A stretch of 64,000 bases of DNA, from positions 1-64,000 of the forward strand of contig JAFTCX010000062.1 in assembly GCA_017454485.1 (NCBI GenBank). The letters are read 5' to 3'. Under the pieces are notes generated by a model, which saw only the letters and a program-made list of their open reading frames with translations, was not told the origin of the DNA and did not search any database. A program made the position numbers and the translations under genes. Of this stretch, positions 38,970-47,417 are shown one piece after another (position 1 is the first letter of the stretch; each line of letters opens with the position of its first letter). Source of the stretch: Clostridia bacterium (GTDB taxonomy: Bacteria > Bacillota > Clostridia > Oscillospirales > Acutalibacteraceae).

Positions 38970-40046
38970 TCAAAAGCTCTCCGGCACCAACGCCAGCTTG
39001 TTGATTGACTCATGCGCTCTGGCGAGGGAGTCATAAACCGCAAGAACGTCCTCCGAATCCCAGGTGCGGAGGGATTTCTCATCTATAACGCCGGCACTTT
39101 CACGGATGATCTTTGCAAGCTGCGCTTCATCCGCCACGGCAACAACCGCTTGCACAGCGGCATTACTCTGCGCTTTTTTGAGATTCAGAATCAGGCTGTC
39201 AATGGAGCCCTTGGATTGCACCTCGAACACATAGATTGCCTTACCCATGTTGCCGATCTTCGCTTCCCAAACGGCATCAACCACCGCGCCGGTGGTGATC
39301 TTCACCTCTGAGCGGCTTTCAAACCCAAGCAGTTCGCCGATTGCAACCAGCTTTTCCTTGATCTCATCGTGCAAAGACTTGGAATCGCTGGCCGTTTTGG
39401 GCGTCACCGGCACAGGAGCCTGATTACCGGGCTCCTTCTTTTCGGCCAACGGCAGCACTTCGTCCCACAAGAAGTAGTCAACTGCCAGCAGATCGTAATC
39501 CTCAGCGCCGGCAGATTTGAGCGCTGAGGAGATCTCTTTTGCTATTGCACACACCTCGGCGTACTTCTTGCCTGTGTACTGATAGTTATACTTCGGCATG
39601 TCCGGAATGTCGAGATAGGTATAGCAAAGAATCGTCGTCCGGTTAAAGATGACGTATTCCTTCGGGTTGATATAGGTGAGCAATTCGCTGACTGTGGCAG
39701 GGCCGATGCCTTTTACGGATTTCAAGAATCCGTCCCAGCGTTTCTCAATGGGCGCAGTACCATACAGCAGGTCGGCCAGTTGCTTTTTGAGCGGATCAAA
39801 GCCGTTGTCGTCAATCAGCTGATCAGCGACATACTTCTTGTTGCCCCACATGATCATGGACCAAAGCTTGCTTATGTACTCAAAGAAATCATCTTCGGTC
39901 ATTGCCAACAGCTTGTCCTTGGTAAACGACTGGTAGTAGGCTTTCCTTTCATTGCGTTCCGCCCAGTTCTCGTCGTAATAAGCGGCGTTGGCTTTCTTGT
40001 TTTTGACAAAGGTTGATATAGCGGATTGGAGTTTTTTACTATTCAT
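38970..40046 (-). CDS. HhH-containing protein with a PD-(D/E)xK-like C-terminus
   Basis: 358 residues, GGAGGTAG site before the ATG. Residues 111-123 (VKGIGPATVSELL) are a helix-hairpin-helix DNA-binding motif in an all-helical N-terminal domain. A Pro-rich linker (about 203-222) leads to a C-terminal domain where D257 (GAVVDAVWEAKIG) and E275-V-Q277 in IYVFEVQSKGS resemble the PD-(D/E)xK nuclease core with Gln in place of Lys, a substitution known in some families. Function unknown; context suggests defence against foreign DNA. Confidence 0.5.
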   Translation of the reverse strand: MNSKKLQSAISTFVKNKKANAAYYDENWAERNERKAYYQSFTKDKLLAMTEDDFFEYISKLWSMIMWGNKKYVADQLIDDNGFDPLKKQLADLLYGTAPIEKRWDGFLKSVKGIGPATVSELLTYINPKEYVIFNRTTILCYTYLDIPDMPKYNYQYTGKKYAEVCAIAKEISSALKSAGAEDYDLLAVDYFLWDEVLPLAEKKEPGNQAPVPVTPKTASDSKSLHDEIKEKLVAIGELLGFESRSEVKITTGAVVDAVWEAKIGNMGKAIYVFEVQSKGSIDSLILNLKKAQSNAAVQAVVAVADEAQLAKIIRESAGVIDEKSLRTWDSEDVLAVYDSLARAHESINKLALVPESF

Positions 40047-40072
40047 ATACTACCTCCGATAATACAACACGC

Positions 40073-41509
40073 TTAATCTGAGCTTATTCCAAAGAATTGC
40101 CTTATCTTAAGCAAAAGTTGTGGTCTCAATTCAGCTCTTGTCATAAACCTCAGTTGATCATGCATAGAGATGTTGGATCCGATCTCTTTTTTTGAATCAA
40201 CCCCGTCTCGTGATTGATAAATCAGCAGTACCTTTTTCCCAATGCCTTGCGCATATCCAATTTCATGATGGACATTCTTATTTCCATAAGATAAATCTGC
40301 AATCACGAGAGAGGATTCTCTAATACCATCAATAATACGGTGGTATATTTCATCTGAATACCCATCCTCATGGTCATCAACTCTGATAATCTTTAGATCA
40401 AAATTGTTTTCCCGCTTTAATATGTCTCTTATATCTTTAATTGCTTGATATGTATCTTCCGTCTCAACTCCAAATTTCATGGAGATAAAGACAGTTTTTG
40501 GGGAGTTTTCATACACTTTGTCGTAAATACTGATCAGGTCGTGCATGTGAATATTCGGTGCATCTGCAATGCAGTTTTCTTTTATCCAACAAATAAACCT
40601 GTGGTACTTGTTTTGATCAGTTAGTTTGTAGAAGGAGAGGGCACCGATAACGGCGATATTTTGTGGCAAACTGTGTAATTGAGCATCCCTCAACGCATGG
40701 TCAATTTCTGGTAATTGCCCTGAAAACTTTTCAAGTGAACATTCGTCTTCAGGTAGGTAACCGCTCTTTATCAATGAATCGAATACTTCCACGAGGAAAG
40801 TATACTTATCCTGTTGAATTAGCATGTTGATAAAAGGGTAATCCGAAAAGTTGATTTTTTTTGCAGTAACTCTCGCCAGATAATACGCCCATCCAAATGA
40901 AGGATCTGTTTTTAGCACGTCATTTGAGAAGGCGTTTTCACTGGTTAGTATTACTTTTAAGTTTTCTTCAAGTTTAAGTGGGATTTGTTTCGAGTTTATA
41001 TTGTGGAAAATGGCACGCGAGTATTGACTCTCCTCGTCTGTGTTACGACACAAAACCAAGCAAAATGGAACCTTGAAACTATTTACTACTTCATCCGCTG
41101 CACTTAATCTATGATTACCATCAACCCTATTCAACTGAACACTTGACTCATCGAATGTGAAATGTGCGACCCTATTTTTATCTCCTGCTTCATGATTAAA
41201 GATAGAGATGTTGATGTTCCCGAGATTTTCTTTCCATGAACCGAATGTGCGAACAGTTTCAAAGAATCGTTCGATTTCAGCATAGTTTTGATTTGATAGA
41301 AGGGAAACTGAAAGAACAACTTCGGGAAAGAAACGGTATAATCCTTTGTTTAGGAATTTGGCCATTTCACCTTTATGCTCTTCAATGAGAGACCTTTGAA
41401 CATCGGGGTTCTCTTTTGAAATTCTTGCAAGAGTTTTATAATCGGCAAATCCACGAAGGCACAGGAATCCCCCCATTGAATACTCTAATATTCCACTTAA
41501 CTTAACCAC
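40073..41509 (-). CDS. DGQHR-like domain fused to a nucleoside 2-deoxyribosyltransferase-like domain
   Basis: 478 residues from a GTG with a GAGGG site. N-terminal about 320 residues contain VDGNHRLSA (129-137), the signature of the DGQHR/DndB-ParB superfamily, with HNINSKQIPL following as in those proteins. The C-terminal domain (338-435) has KTVFISMKFG, DDHEDGYSDEIYHRIIDGIRESSLVIADLS and HHEIGYAQGIGKKVLL, the order seen in nucleoside deoxyribosyltransferases, with E416 at the place of their nucleophile. It may sense modified or nicked DNA and process a nucleotide. Sits between the Ymh-like and HhH genes. Confidence 0.6.
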   Translation of the reverse strand: MVKLSGILEYSMGGFLCLRGFADYKTLARISKENPDVQRSLIEEHKGEMAKFLNKGLYRFFPEVVLSVSLLSNQNYAEIERFFETVRTFGSWKENLGNINISIFNHEAGDKNRVAHFTFDESSVQLNRVDGNHRLSAADEVVNSFKVPFCLVLCRNTDEESQYSRAIFHNINSKQIPLKLEENLKVILTSENAFSNDVLKTDPSFGWAYYLARVTAKKINFSDYPFINMLIQQDKYTFLVEVFDSLIKSGYLPEDECSLEKFSGQLPEIDHALRDAQLHSLPQNIAVIGALSFYKLTDQNKYHRFICWIKENCIADAPNIHMHDLISIYDKVYENSPKTVFISMKFGVETEDTYQAIKDIRDILKRENNFDLKIIRVDDHEDGYSDEIYHRIIDGIRESSLVIADLSYGNKNVHHEIGYAQGIGKKVLLIYQSRDGVDSKKEIGSNISMHDQLRFMTRAELRPQLLLKIRQFFGISSD

Positions 41510-41523
41510 AGTATTTCCCTCTT

Positions 41524-42270
41524 TTATTCTTTAATCTTGGAATACTTTACTGCATCGTCAATTGCGTACATAAGCATACTGGCGGTTGCAAGGCGACGAT
41601 AGGCTTCTTCAGCAGATAATATTTCATTATTTGAGTGAGCCTTAGGATTTCGGAGAGCTGACATGGCTCCAGCGAGCATTTGCATATACCCCTTTTGCTT
41701 GTTAAATCCGGTTTCTGTGCTTCGATCACAGAATTCAACAAGCGGATTGTTAGTCGAGAAAACAGTAGTCATAGCTGCGTCCCCGTCTGGCGCCTTGCTT
41801 CCTGGATTCACAATTGAAAACAAGTTTTTTACACGCGCATTGATCTCAATAAAGGCATCCTCTGCCGCATTTGCAAAATGACCGTCCTCATATAGCTTCT
41901 TTGAAGACTTCTGAATTAGCGGATGTATGTAGACCCAAAGATCAACATTTGCTTGTCCCTCGGCAGATGGTTCTTGTCCTTTGGCTGAAAGGTAATCCAG
42001 GCCAAAGAGAATTTCCCCGATAGCGTATGGATTGATGAAGGTTTGCCCGAATTGGTTAGCGGCGAAAAGGATATCCTTTGTTGCGAGCAGCTGCTGGGCA
42101 ATCTGAGGATCATCTTCTTTACACGCATTCGCGATTGTGATGATGCTCTCACGAATACCGGCGACATCAACAGCAGAAAACTGCATACTGAGCACATTAG
42201 GAGTACCTGCAATCTGTCGGAGCCGTCCCGAGAGCTGAGTAATCTGCATATTCTTGAATAAGGAATTCAT
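41524..42270 (-). CDS. Ymh-type protein (TIGR02391), HEPN-like
   Basis: 248 residues. The C-terminal half shows the conserved pattern AAEDAFIEINARVK, GSKAPDGDAAMTTVF, GYMQMLAGAMSALRNPKAHSN and EEAYRRLATASMLMYAIDDA of the TIGR02391/PF09509 family, common in restriction-modification and phage-defence loci. RNPKAH (207-212) fits the R-x4-H active-site motif of HEPN ribonucleases. Starts 3 bp after hsdS. A ribonuclease effector role is inference. Confidence 0.65.
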   Translation of the reverse strand: MNSLFKNMQITQLSGRLRQIAGTPNVLSMQFSAVDVAGIRESIITIANACKEDDPQIAQQLLATKDILFAANQFGQTFINPYAIGEILFGLDYLSAKGQEPSAEGQANVDLWVYIHPLIQKSSKKLYEDGHFANAAEDAFIEINARVKNLFSIVNPGSKAPDGDAAMTTVFSTNNPLVEFCDRSTETGFNKQKGYMQMLAGAMSALRNPKAHSNNEILSAEEAYRRLATASMLMYAIDDAVKYSKIKE

Positions 42271-42273
42271 TAT

Positions 42274-43692
42274 CTATTCTCCCAACAACTCTTTCTCAAA
42301 CTGCGCTTTGGCCTCTGCCCATTCCTTGATAGCCTGCTTACGGAGGTTATTAGCCTGACTGCGCCGCTGCATCAATTCGACTGCAATCTGATCCTGCACG
42401 TCCTTGGGAGGAAGCGGGATCTTAACTTTCTTCAGCGTGTCCGTGTTTACACCGGCTTGATTGTTGAAGTTCGTACAAAGCAGCTTCCAGTAACCAATAT
42501 TGAGAAGCACATTGAAGAACGCAGCCACATAATACGGGTTAACGCCTTCCTTAACGGTAATTCTTGTCATGTGATTTGACGCAGCGCATAGAACATCGCT
42601 ATCAAACACGGTTGTTTTTCCAACGAGGTCCGGAGAATTTGTATTATTGAAGATAACCTCGTTTTTGCGACAATAGTCTTCCGGTTTTAATCTGCTCTTA
42701 GGCACGTATTTCTTCGTTTCAAATGATAACTCACCCTCGGGCGTAATGCTGAACGGGCGGAGATGTGCTACCCGTTGATCATCAGGCAAATCATCTGCTT
42801 GGTCTTGCTTTCCAGCTGCGAATCCGGAAACGATCTGATCGCTTATCTCATCAATGGTCGCTGAAGGATACATGCAGTTTTCTATCTGCCTTCTAAAGCC
42901 AGAAAACTCCGGAGAATAATAATCTGCATCAAGCCGTACTTCCAGTTCTTTAAATTCCATCGCATATATAAATGATTCGTTTTTTTCAAATGCGAGTCCT
43001 ATTCTCTGAAGAACATGCTGATTTCTGCCAAGCAAAAGTTCTGTTGCCTCTCTCAGTTTCGAACGGTAGTTTTTTAGTGCTTCCTTCATGAATATGCTGA
43101 GCTTTTTTTGCGTTGAGATCGGCGGGACCGGAATATCTAAGCTTAAAAACTCACTTGTATTAACGCTCTGAACTGTTGTGCTATGCTTAACACATAAGCT
43201 CAAAATCTTTTTTTCAAATACTTTCAAATAAAAGCCTAGGTAATCGGGTAAGACTGAATCATTAGGAATGAGAACCTTAATGTCCTGATTGATTGTTACC
43301 TCAACTTTGTTGATGGCAACTGGCAACGTGTGTTTTAGTATTCCGCTCCTTACGACTACAAGCACCGAATCAGGAATAACCCTTTGAGTTGCAGAATCAT
43401 CTATAGCCTTCTCAGTAATGTGATCCTCTGAATCATAGATGTAAAAGGATTTGAAGTCTTTTGGAGAAACCCATGGAATGGTTCCTCCCCAATATGAATT
43501 ATCCTCGTTACCTTTCTTGCTAGGTGTCCCGCCACTGTATGTGCTTACTATTTGTCCTAACTTTTCAGACGGATATAAGTATACAGAATCATAGATAATG
43601 CTGCTATATGTACCCAACACATCAGCGCGCTTTCTTTCAAGGTTCCCCCGTTTGACAGCGAAGACGCAAAGGTCATTCGCATCGGGGGTCAT
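42274..43692 (-). CDS. hsdS: Restriction-modification specificity subunit HsdS
   Basis: 472 residues in two target-recognition domains (about 35-200 and 245-440), each followed by a conserved helix (LDIPVPPISTQKKLSIFMKEAL and KIPLPPKDVQDQIAVELMQRR). Determines the bipartite DNA target. Its ATG overlaps the stop of the methylase gene by 4 bp. The first TRD has the GGTPSKK...IPWVSPKDF signature. Confidence 0.88.
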   Translation of the reverse strand: MTPDANDLCVFAVKRGNLERKRADVLGTYSSIIYDSVYLYPSEKLGQIVSTYSGGTPSKKGNEDNSYWGGTIPWVSPKDFKSFYIYDSEDHITEKAIDDSATQRVIPDSVLVVVRSGILKHTLPVAINKVEVTINQDIKVLIPNDSVLPDYLGFYLKVFEKKILSLCVKHSTTVQSVNTSEFLSLDIPVPPISTQKKLSIFMKEALKNYRSKLREATELLLGRNQHVLQRIGLAFEKNESFIYAMEFKELEVRLDADYYSPEFSGFRRQIENCMYPSATIDEISDQIVSGFAAGKQDQADDLPDDQRVAHLRPFSITPEGELSFETKKYVPKSRLKPEDYCRKNEVIFNNTNSPDLVGKTTVFDSDVLCAASNHMTRITVKEGVNPYYVAAFFNVLLNIGYWKLLCTNFNNQAGVNTDTLKKVKIPLPPKDVQDQIAVELMQRRSQANNLRKQAIKEWAEAKAQFEKELLGE

Positions 43693-45533
43693 GCGAAAAA
43701 AGGTGTTGCGTCCTTTTGAAACTCCTCATATTTTTCTATGATCTCGTCAAACTGGGAGTCCGTCTTGCGGCCCGTAGCGTCGTATCCAATCAGTTCGGGA
43801 GCCGCCATAAATATTGCCTCGTCGGGATCAGCTTTTTCATTTGCCTTTCTCTTGCGGACAAAGATCAAAGAAGCTTTAACTCCCGCGCCGAAATGCGCAA
43901 AGGCGCATTGAGGCAAGCTCACAACCGCAAGCAGCTGGAACTTTTCCAAAATGAAGTCTCGAACATATTGAGAAGAACTGTTTGTCAACACACCGTCCGG
44001 TAATACGATAGCGGCTTTGCCGGTGCCCGGCTTCAGAAAATCCCATATACGCTCAATAAAAAGAATTTCAGAACTCTGATTTTTGCGCGGCTTTGCTTTT
44101 CCTTTTGCATCATAAGTATTGCCGAGTTCATAATTTGAAAGGTAAGGCTTTTCTGCAAGATTGATCGTAGATCCAAACGGCGGATTAGTCAGAATCAGAT
44201 CGAATTTGCCTTCTTCAAAGCTGCGATTGTGCTCGTGCATCTTTTCAATGCTGTCAAGGGCATCAAAACTGATGACGTTGGTGTGCCCGTCATCATGTAC
44301 AATCATATTCATTTTGGCAACACGGGCAATTTCGTCATTGATTTCAATGCCGTAGAGATGTTTGGATGCAAAATCATGCCAGTAGTTGAAATACTCAATG
44401 GTACCGGCGTCATAATAATCTCCGGCTTGTGAACGCATATAATCGAGCGCATGCAGCAAGAATCCTCCGGAACCGCATGCAGGATCAAGCACGTCCCAAT
44501 CATGCTCCGGTTTCATCATTTTTACGGCAAATTCAATTATCGGACGCGGTGTGAAGTACTGACCGAAATCGCCCTTGAAGAAGCCGTCCATAAACTGCTC
44601 AAACGCAACGCCTTTCACGTCCAGATCGGTTTTGCTGAGGTTGATTGCTTCAAGGTGAGATACGACCGTGCGCAAAACGCGGTCGTCAACCTTTATCGAA
44701 TCCGTAAACACCTCCGGATCTTTAGCTTTTTGCTCATCATAAAGTGCATTGATGCGTTCGGCAAGTTTTGAGGAAGGCTCGTGCGTTTTAATCTGGAATT
44801 GATAAGGTTCGCCTTTTTTGCGCGGTTTTTGTTCATCGCTGATTTTAACGAATATCAGTTTGCAGAGTTCGCCAAACGCAGTAGGAGGGGAAAGACGACC
44901 ACCGCCCCAAAGAGTGTTATGGCATTTTTTAATGGCAGCGATCAGATCTTCTCTTGCTACTGCATGAATGTCAGGAGCCGCTTTCTGCTTCCCGTCAGCG
45001 TCTTTATAGACGCCACCCTTATAAAAACGAAACTCTTGGGGCTTGCCATAGGATTTCGGCAAGTCTGCAATGATGTTGGTCTCACGCTCAAAAATACCGG
45101 TATTATCATCTGAAAAGTCGAGAACACGGCGAGTAGCGCCAGCGATGATTACAACATATTTTGCACGTAGTTTCACCCATGTTGCGTTGCCGACGCCTTG
45201 CTCGATTGCCTGCAAAAACTCCGCATCGGTAACGCCATCACGTTTACATTCCACAACTGCATAAGGCTTTTTGCATTCATCGTCGGAAAAAATTACAATA
45301 TCCGCCCGGTCCGTCGGTACACGATCCGGAATTGTCACTTCAACTTTAATGCGGTTTGCGGGATAATCGTATTCGTAGATCAATTCTGCACAAAATTCAG
45401 CACGAACCTTTTCTTCTGGATCATTATAACTCTCGGTGTGGTTATCCGATGTAACGTAAATGATCTTCTGTTTATTATCTGGGCCGGTGATAATCGCATA
45501 TCCGTCTTTTATGGCTCTTTCAAGATAACTCAT
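43689..45533 (-). CDS. Nuclease-methylase fusion of a type IIB/type I-like restriction system
   Basis: 614 residues from the ATG at 45533 (GGAGGATATATTC spacing). Residues 35-140 are an HsdR-N-type PD-(D/E)xK domain with D78, E95 and K97 (VECK). Residues about 200-600 are an N6-adenine methylase: DPACGSGG at 350-357 binds AdoMet and NPPF at 450-453 is catalytic. No helicase HsdR gene occurs in the window, so cleavage and modification probably reside in this polypeptide plus HsdS, as in BcgI. Leads the minus-strand cargo operon. Confidence 0.82.
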   Translation of the reverse strand: MSYLERAIKDGYAIITGPDNKQKIIYVTSDNHTESYNDPEEKVRAEFCAELIYEYDYPANRIKVEVTIPDRVPTDRADIVIFSDDECKKPYAVVECKRDGVTDAEFLQAIEQGVGNATWVKLRAKYVVIIAGATRRVLDFSDDNTGIFERETNIIADLPKSYGKPQEFRFYKGGVYKDADGKQKAAPDIHAVAREDLIAAIKKCHNTLWGGGRLSPPTAFGELCKLIFVKISDEQKPRKKGEPYQFQIKTHEPSSKLAERINALYDEQKAKDPEVFTDSIKVDDRVLRTVVSHLEAINLSKTDLDVKGVAFEQFMDGFFKGDFGQYFTPRPIIEFAVKMMKPEHDWDVLDPACGSGGFLLHALDYMRSQAGDYYDAGTIEYFNYWHDFASKHLYGIEINDEIARVAKMNMIVHDDGHTNVISFDALDSIEKMHEHNRSFEEGKFDLILTNPPFGSTINLAEKPYLSNYELGNTYDAKGKAKPRKNQSSEILFIERIWDFLKPGTGKAAIVLPDGVLTNSSSQYVRDFILEKFQLLAVVSLPQCAFAHFGAGVKASLIFVRKRKANEKADPDEAIFMAAPELIGYDATGRKTDSQFDEIIEKYEEFQKDATPFFA

Positions 45534-45551
45534 GAATATATCCTCCAATAT

Positions 45552-45587
45552 TTTGTAACTACAAAACGCATTTTTCCACGTTACAAA
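45552..45587. promoter_or_regulatory. Inverted repeat TTTGTAAC/GTTACAAA upstream of the methylase gene
   Basis: Perfect 8-bp arms separated by 20 bases, located 18-54 bases before the methylase start. A plausible operator for a controller of the restriction system. Confidence 0.45.
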
Positions 45588-45701
45588 TTTAGTCTACGAC
45601 TTCTGTAGAGATTCTCTTTAAGAAATCTTATTAGTTTATTTCGCTTACCAGCTTTATATCGCGTTTTAATAATATCAGAATTCGGCTTCTCCTTGAAAAA
45701 C

Positions 45702-45926
45702 TCATTCTTCGTTTTCACAACTGCAAATACGCTTGATCACTTCATAAATCCAGGCCGTTGCGTGTTGCGCTTCCTTCAGCATGGCCTTGCGTTCAGCGGC
45801 GGTTGTTTGTAATCTGATAATCTCAATCACTTCATCTGTAATATTGTCTTTGCCAAGCGATTTTGCAGCTTGAATGACCAAGGCGTCTTTATAAGAGAAT
45901 TCAAATAATGAGAACAGTTTTTCCAA
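45702..45926 (-). CDS. Small helical protein of unknown function
   Basis: 74 residues from a TTG with a GGAAGG site 10 bases upstream and a strong promoter (45979-46007) behind it. Predicted all-helical, ending in CSCENEE. No family recognised. It lies between the divergent sigma-like regulator and the restriction operon and could be the first gene of that operon or a small regulator of it. Confidence 0.5.
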   Translation of the reverse strand: MEKLFSLFEFSYKDALVIQAAKSLGKDNITDEVIEIIRLQTTAAERKAMLKEAQHATAWIYEVIKRICSCENEE

Positions 45927-45978
45927 CGGGAATATGCCTTCCGGACAGAGAGGGGAAATGCTTATAATATATCAATTT

Positions 45979-46007
45979 ATTATACCAAAAAACCTCCCTT
46001 TTTTCAA
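45979..46007 (-). promoter_or_regulatory. Promoter for the 74-residue gene and possibly the cargo operon
   Basis: Minus strand TTGAAA (46002-46007), 17 bases, TATAAT (45979-45984). Confidence 0.7.
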
Positions 46008-46188
46008 CACTTTTTGATAATCTGTTGAGTTCCATTGGAATATTGGTTAAATCAATCATGCGACCAGAAGGAAACTGTTGCACAATCGCCTCTGAATAAA
46101 ACCTGATGAAGTTGTTGCTCTTTTGTGTAATAATCGAACAAATCTTGCAATCTTCTCTGCTAAAGTCCCATTTATCGGTCAGTAATAT

Positions 46189-46217
46189 TTGCCAAATCGC
46201 CGCTTTTCCTGTATAAT
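46189..46217 (+). promoter_or_regulatory. Promoter of the sigma-region-4-like regulator gene
   Basis: TTGCCA (46189-46194), 17 bases, TATAAT (46212-46217). Confidence 0.75.
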
Positions 46218-46249
46218 AAAAGTGTAATACAGATCGTGAGGTGATACAC

Positions 46250-47278
46250 ATGGCAAAAGAATTTGACGTTGGCTTTTTGGGCTTGCACGGATCCATTGAC
46301 GAAGAGACTGCGAAAGCAATCTTCCGCGGCGATTTTGACATTACAGCACAGGCTCCGGATACCAAGCGCTTTTCCGAACAAGATAAGCGTGTCTTTGAGA
46401 TTGCCAAAAAAGTACTCATTAACCGTTGGAATGAAGAAATGCGTCATCAGGGAATTACTGCAAAGCCCTCCGACTTTTCCAAAGATCACCCGCCGACACT
46501 CCTGAGAAACAAGAATGCTGAAGTCCTCGCGGCGCTGTCAACGGAGATACGTCCGGATCTGCTGAAAACTGTTGACAGCATTTTTTCCGATGATGATGAA
46601 GAAAACAATGACGATTCTGTTGTGACGGACGAGGATTTGTTTGGAGAATTGACAGACCAAGTGCTCACAAATTACGCAGAAGCCATCGTTTCCAGCATTT
46701 CAGAAGCGCTGGATGATTTTGCCAAAGAAAAAGGCATCGATGCCGAAAGCCTGACGGAAGAGGACATCGCGACGGCCCTGGGTCACTGGGCAGACGAAAT
46801 CATCGGCAAGGAAATTGAAATCCTTACAACCGGACAGCAGGCAAAAGAACTGTTTCTGCTGTCCCGGGACATCCCGCAGGAATCGGATTTTTCCGGCAAA
46901 AAGGAAAACCATTCGCGTTCCGACGCCTATCGCAAGCTGTATCATACGCGGTCTAAAATCTCCATGTGTCTGTTTTCTGACTTTTTGGAAGACAAAGCTG
47001 CCCGTGAGGAGGCAATCTATTCAGCCTCCCCGGAAGAGCTGGCGGAAGCAAGCGCGTATGTTGACGGCTTTTATGGCTTGCTCTCCGATTCAGACCGGAG
47101 AATTCTGGACCTGCTGTTGGGCGGAAAAACACAGTCGGAAATTGCCGCTGAAATGGGAATCAGCCAGTCCAAGGTGTCAAAACGCAGAAAGTATTTGCAG
47201 GAGATTCTGTTGGAGTACGACCCTGATGTCAAAAAGACTTTGCATCTTTTCAAAAATAATTCTCAAAAAATGGAATAA
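46250..47278 (+). CDS. Regulator with a C-terminal sigma-70 region-4-like helix-turn-helix
   Basis: 342 residues from the ATG at 46250 (GAGGTGAT site). The body is helical and acidic (DDDEENNDDS at about 114-123). The C-terminus (278-320) reads LLSDSDRRILDLLLGGKTQSEIAAEMGISQSKVSKRRKYLQEIL, a sigma-4/LuxR-like HTH. There is no recognisable sigma region 2, so it is likelier a DNA-binding regulator than a sigma factor. The last codons lie within a 64-bp direct repeat whose second copy follows the toxin-antitoxin pair. Confidence 0.6.
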   Translation: MAKEFDVGFLGLHGSIDEETAKAIFRGDFDITAQAPDTKRFSEQDKRVFEIAKKVLINRWNEEMRHQGITAKPSDFSKDHPPTLLRNKNAEVLAALSTEIRPDLLKTVDSIFSDDDEENNDDSVVTDEDLFGELTDQVLTNYAEAIVSSISEALDDFAKEKGIDAESLTEEDIATALGHWADEIIGKEIEILTTGQQAKELFLLSRDIPQESDFSGKKENHSRSDAYRKLYHTRSKISMCLFSDFLEDKAAREEAIYSASPEELAEASAYVDGFYGLLSDSDRRILDLLLGGKTQSEIAAEMGISQSKVSKRRKYLQEILLEYDPDVKKTLHLFKNNSQKME

Positions 47279-47312
47279 TCTACCGCCATAAGTGTCGGTA
47301 TACTTATGGCGG
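47249..47312 (+). repeat. Direct repeat, copy 1, with an 11-bp hairpin
   Basis: Nearly identical to 48165-48227 over its whole length. Contains CCGCCATAAGT (47283-47293) and ACTTATGGCGG (47302-47312) as a perfect hairpin. It spans the end of the regulator gene and the following spacer. Confidence 0.8.
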
Positions 47313-47360
47313 GAGAAAAAATAAACCTATCAAAACCGGAAACAATAATTTGAGAAGTTG

Positions 47361-47389
47361 TTGACAAATGGGGATATATCCCCTATAAT
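47361..47389 (+). promoter_or_regulatory. Consensus promoter with a palindromic operator in the spacer
   Basis: TTGACA (47361-47366), 17-base spacer and TATAAT (47384-47389). The spacer contains GGGGATATATCCCC (47370-47383), a perfect 14-bp palindrome. A repressor bound there would block RNA polymerase; the XRE protein encoded two genes on is the obvious candidate. Confidence 0.85.
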
Positions 47390-47417
47390 AGAATTGAAAA
47401 CACAGGAGGTTACAACT

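Noticed and set aside
45901..46419. Minus-strand open frame of 172 codons with a protein-like stretch (WDFSREDCKIC...)
   Set aside because: It has no ribosome binding site or credible start, and it runs through both strong divergent promoters; at most a decayed remnant.
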